Below, in pieces: positions 61,271 to 64,000 of a DNA stretch of 64,000 nt; position 1 is the first letter of the stretch; each line of letters begins with the position of its first letter. The stretch spans positions 62,001 to 126,000 of the forward strand of contig NZ_MLQQ01000001.1 in assembly GCF_001865995.1 (NCBI RefSeq). The letters are read 5' to 3'. The notes beneath the pieces were generated by a model. That model was not told the DNA's origin. It worked only from the letters and a program-made list of their open reading frames with translations, and ran no database searches. The DNA is from Anaerobacillus arseniciselenatis (GTDB lineage: Bacteria; Bacillota; Bacilli; Bacillales; Anaerobacillaceae). The translations under genes and the position numbers were made by a program.

Positions 61271-61903
61271 ATGTACCATGCAAAAGTAAACTGTTTGAAA
61301 GTTTCCGGTGAAGGGACTATTTCTGTTTCACCCAATCAAGCAAAGATCAAAGTCGGCGTTATGACAGAACATGAAAGTTTACAACAAGCCCAACAAGAAA
61401 ACACTAAAATAATTTCAGACGTAATTAATGCTTTAATAAATTTAGGAGTTCCTAACGAAAATATTCAAACGGTTACTTATCGCATTGAACCGTTATACGA
61501 CTACGAAAATGGTAGGCAAATATTCCGTGGTTACCGAGTCACACATCAACTTCAAATTAAAATTGAGGATGTGGACCTTGTAGGACAAATCGTAGATCTT
61601 GCGGTTAGCCAAGGAGCAAACACGATCTCCAATATTCAATTTACCGTTTCTCAACCTGAATTTCATTACAATGAAGCTTTAAGAATAGCATTAAATGATG
61701 CTTATATGAAAGCTTATACGTTAACCACTCAATTAAACGTTAACTTAAACCCGATCCCGATAAAATTAGATGAATACTCGCAAATAAGCTCTCCACCAGT
61801 ACCATTTACACAAACTTTTATGGCACAAGCAGAAGCAACCCCAATACAACCTGGAGAAATAAAAATTTCAGCAACAGTGATTGCACAGTATACTTATTGT
61901 TAA
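61271..61903 (+). CDS. SIMPL-domain (DUF541) protein
   Basis: The protein has 210 aa. VSGEGTISVSPNQAKIKVGV, then YRIEPLYDYENGRQIFRGYR, and LQIKIEDVDLVGQIVDLAVS match the SIMPL pattern. No signal peptide. ATG with AAAGGAGTG upstream. Function unknown in Bacillus. Confidence 0.9.
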   Translation: MYHAKVNCLKVSGEGTISVSPNQAKIKVGVMTEHESLQQAQQENTKIISDVINALINLGVPNENIQTVTYRIEPLYDYENGRQIFRGYRVTHQLQIKIEDVDLVGQIVDLAVSQGANTISNIQFTVSQPEFHYNEALRIALNDAYMKAYTLTTQLNVNLNPIPIKLDEYSQISSPPVPFTQTFMAQAEATPIQPGEIKISATVIAQYTYC

Positions 61904-61929
61904 TAAAACTATATCCCCCCCTTCTTTTA

Positions 61930-62045
61930 GTGAAATTTCATATTCATTATTCTCGCCACTAAGATCAATATATAGTTGCGCCAAAACCATTCGCAAACTA
62001 TATATTGCGTAATGTGGATCTTTTTTGGTAATTATGAAATTCACT
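61930..62045 (-). repeat. Family 1 repeat (copy 11)
   Basis: Full copy between the SIMPL gene and the permease; inner arms CAATATATAGTTGCG and CGCAAACTATATATTG. Confidence 0.85.
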
Positions 62046-62123
62046 CTTTTATAAAAACAAATAAATTATGCTACATAATCAGTTTGTTTTTATCGAAAAA
62101 TAAAAAGATAAGGGGGGATTGAG

Positions 62124-63491
62124 GTGAAATCGACTTCTCAAGAAAAACAAGAAAAGCCGTTATCATGGTGGCAACTTTCATTACTTGGGGTTGCTTGTAC
62201 AATTGGGACAGGCTTTTTCTTAGGATCTAGTATTGCGATCAACATGGCCGGCCCGTCTGTATTGTTATCTTATGCTCTAGCCGGCCTAGGTACTTATTTC
62301 GTTTATGAAGCACTAGCAAAAATGATGATTGCTGATCCACAAAAAGGATCATTTCGTACATATGCCAAAAACGCTTACGGTCGTTGGGCAGGTTTTAGTA
62401 GCGGCTGGGTGTACTTTTTATCTGAGTTGTTAATCATGGGGAGTCAAATGACTGCCTTAGCTATTTTCTCACAATTTTGGTTCCCTGACATTCCTTTATG
62501 GATGTTTGCAGCAGGATACGCTGTCCTAGGACTACTTGTCATTATTGCCGGTCCGAGTGGCTTTGACCGCGTAGAAAACCTTCTCGCCGTCATGAAGCTT
62601 GGTGCTCTCGTTATGTTTATCATTTTAGCGATCATTTCTCTTTTCGGCGTATTTGGTGGTGCTGATACAGAAGTGGGTTTTCCGAGAACATATGACGGAA
62701 TTTTCCCGAACGGGGTTAGAGGGTTATTGCCTTCATTTATTTTTGGTTTTTACGGCTTTGGCGGAATTGAAATTGTCGGCCTTCTTGCCATTCGTTTGAA
62801 CAAAATGGAAGATGCTCCGAAAGCAGGAAAAGTGATGCTCATAATCCTTTCAACGCTTTATGTCGCATCGATCGCTCTAGTTTTGTTTATGGTGACATTA
62901 AATAAAATCACAAACGATACAAGCCCGTTTGTGACAGCGTTAAACAATTATAATGTTCCTTATGTGACTCATATTTTTAATGGCGTGTTTATTATCGCAG
63001 GTTTTTCAACGATGGTCGCGTCTTTATTTGCAGTCCTCCGTATACTAACGACTTTAGCGGAAGATGAAGATGCACCTAAAGGGTTGGCTAAGCGCGTCAA
63101 AAACAATAAAATCCCTTTAAATGCCATTCTTTTAACATCGACCGGTATCCTCGCTTCGATTATATTAGCAATCCTCATGCCTGGTCGAGTATACGAATAC
63201 GTGACGACCGCAGCAGGGTTAATGCTTTTATATAATTGGTTATTTATCATTGGTTCGTACGGAAAAATTCATGAGATGAAAACGAGCGACAATGTAAAGC
63301 GTCTTCTTGGCTTCTTGTTCATTATGTTAGCAGTATTCGGTACTTTGTTTCATAGCATTAGTCGCCCAGGATTTTTTGTTAGCATTGCTTTTGTTGGCAT
63401 TATTGCGATCGTGACACTATTCATGCGACAGCAGTGGAAAAAGCCAAAGAAACCAACAACGCCATCTGTTTTTACAAAAATAAAAAAGTAG
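62124..63491 (+). CDS. Amino-acid permease (APC superfamily)
   Basis: The protein has 455 aa with 12 membrane helices. The GVACTIGTGFFLGSSIAINM stretch is the helix-1 substrate/ion site; GFYGFGGIEIVGLLAIRL is helix 6. The exact amino acid is unknown. GTG 62124 with AGGGGGG upstream. Single gene. Confidence 0.88.
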   Translation: MKSTSQEKQEKPLSWWQLSLLGVACTIGTGFFLGSSIAINMAGPSVLLSYALAGLGTYFVYEALAKMMIADPQKGSFRTYAKNAYGRWAGFSSGWVYFLSELLIMGSQMTALAIFSQFWFPDIPLWMFAAGYAVLGLLVIIAGPSGFDRVENLLAVMKLGALVMFIILAIISLFGVFGGADTEVGFPRTYDGIFPNGVRGLLPSFIFGFYGFGGIEIVGLLAIRLNKMEDAPKAGKVMLIILSTLYVASIALVLFMVTLNKITNDTSPFVTALNNYNVPYVTHIFNGVFIIAGFSTMVASLFAVLRILTTLAEDEDAPKGLAKRVKNNKIPLNAILLTSTGILASIILAILMPGRVYEYVTTAAGLMLLYNWLFIIGSYGKIHEMKTSDNVKRLLGFLFIMLAVFGTLFHSISRPGFFVSIAFVGIIAIVTLFMRQQWKKPKKPTTPSVFTKIKK

Positions 63492-63527
63492 AAGTGTTGG
63501 ATAAATATAGCTACACGCTTGTAAACA

Positions 63528-64000
63528 TCATGAAAATAAGACAGTAGCGGCGTGGATACCAAAGTAAACACCAAAACCAATAAGTGAAAGTCCAGATAAT
63601 ACTGAAATCGCTACTAATAGGCGATTTGTTAAAAACTTCCTTAAATTACTAGCGAGTAATGCCATCGTAATATCCCAAACGGTAATTCCGATGAATATCG
63701 CTGCAGTGTATAATATAACTGTTCCGGTATCATTTTGGGTTACCGTTTTTGCTAAAATTGAACCAAAAATTCCTAACCAAAAGAGAATCGTTAACGGATT
63801 GAAAAGCGATATGAAAAATCCAGATAAAAAAGATTTAAAATGAGATGCCTTCGTTCGTACTTCGTAATTAAGTGTCGCAACCTCTCGAGCACCGAGTAAA
63901 CTCTCAAATCCCGTATATACGAGAACAAAAAAGCCAAACAACCAAAGAAACGTTTGTATGTATGGAAGCTCTAGAAAATGAACAATCCCGATAAATACGA
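63528..64000 (-). CDS. LysE-family exporter, N-terminus outside the window
   Basis: The last ~157 aa are visible and the frame is open through the window edge. FNPLTILFWLGIFGS is the conserved helix and LLVAISVLSGLSLIGFGVYF the last one. Exports an amino acid; the substrate is unknown. Confidence 0.85.
   Translation of the reverse strand, partial: VFIGIVHFLELPYIQTFLWLFGFFVLVYTGFESLLGAREVATLNYEVRTKASHFKSFLSGFFISLFNPLTILFWLGIFGSILAKTVTQNDTGTVILYTAAIFIGITVWDITMALLASNLRKFLTNRLLVAISVLSGLSLIGFGVYFGIHAATVLFS

Overview
The window looks like a chromosome segment of a low-GC, endospore-forming Bacillaceae bacterium, probably an alkaliphile-type relative of Bacillus. The evidence is A+T-rich intergenic DNA, strong GGAGG-type ribosome binding sites with many TTG and GTG starts, two YjcZ-type small sporulation proteins, a SpoVB-like flippase, an RNase J, HtpX, CsaA and a three-promoter rRNA leader. 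The species cannot be fixed from this sequence. No phage, CRISPR array, tRNA or complete insertion sequence was seen.

Layout. Bases 1-909 hold the 3' end of an unrecognised gene, a three-promoter rRNA leader and only the first ~324 nt of 16S rRNA. At 909/910 the 16S sequence stops abruptly, and the 5' end of a leftward ORF begins. Next come a leftward ECF sigma / membrane anti-sigma / RDD operon (1093-2917) and an unusual array (about 3180-9240). In that array at least 14 small leftward genes alternate with 14 or 15 related non-coding elements. The element core reads like TTGAAGTAACGG on the minus strand and sits at or just after the stop codon of each gene. The genes encode zinc-ribbon membrane proteins, tiny membrane proteins, a lipoprotein, a SUKH-like protein, a DUF4304-like protein and others. 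This resembles an integron cassette array, but no integrase is present and the repeat does not fit the attC consensus.

Bases 9355-17956 carry lipoproteins, a TauE/SafE exporter, a second RDD protein, an MBL-fold hydrolase with a DUF998-like membrane partner, and a second ECF sigma/anti-sigma pair. From 18189 the content is mostly housekeeping: RNase J, MsrAB, DoxX, membrane GDPD, LysM-YkuD transpeptidase, GIY-YIG/DUF123 nuclease, DUF2161 nuclease, class A PBP, YjbQ, the CadC/CadA metal-efflux pair, HtpX, GlgC, a class III aminotransferase, a SpoVB-like flippase, nitroreductase, Kbl-Tdh (threonine to glycine), an Rpn-like nuclease, a PstS-like binding protein with an XRE regulator, CsaA, DUF2207, truncated globin, HAD phosphatase, MutT-type NUDIX, a SUV3-like helicase, CspA-type cold-shock protein, a class C beta-lactamase-like hydrolase, a SIMPL protein, an amino-acid permease and a partial LysE exporter.

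Two palindromic ~120-bp repeat families are spread through the intergenic DNA. One has GTGAATTTCATAAT ends and an inner stem with compensatory changes. The other has GGCTGGGACA ends and GTGTCTGACAC motifs. The most notable single-gene oddity is CadA: the first cysteine of its GFTCxxC metal motif is a TGA codon, with a small hairpin about 20 nt downstream that looks like a bacterial SECIS. That makes it a candidate selenoprotein.
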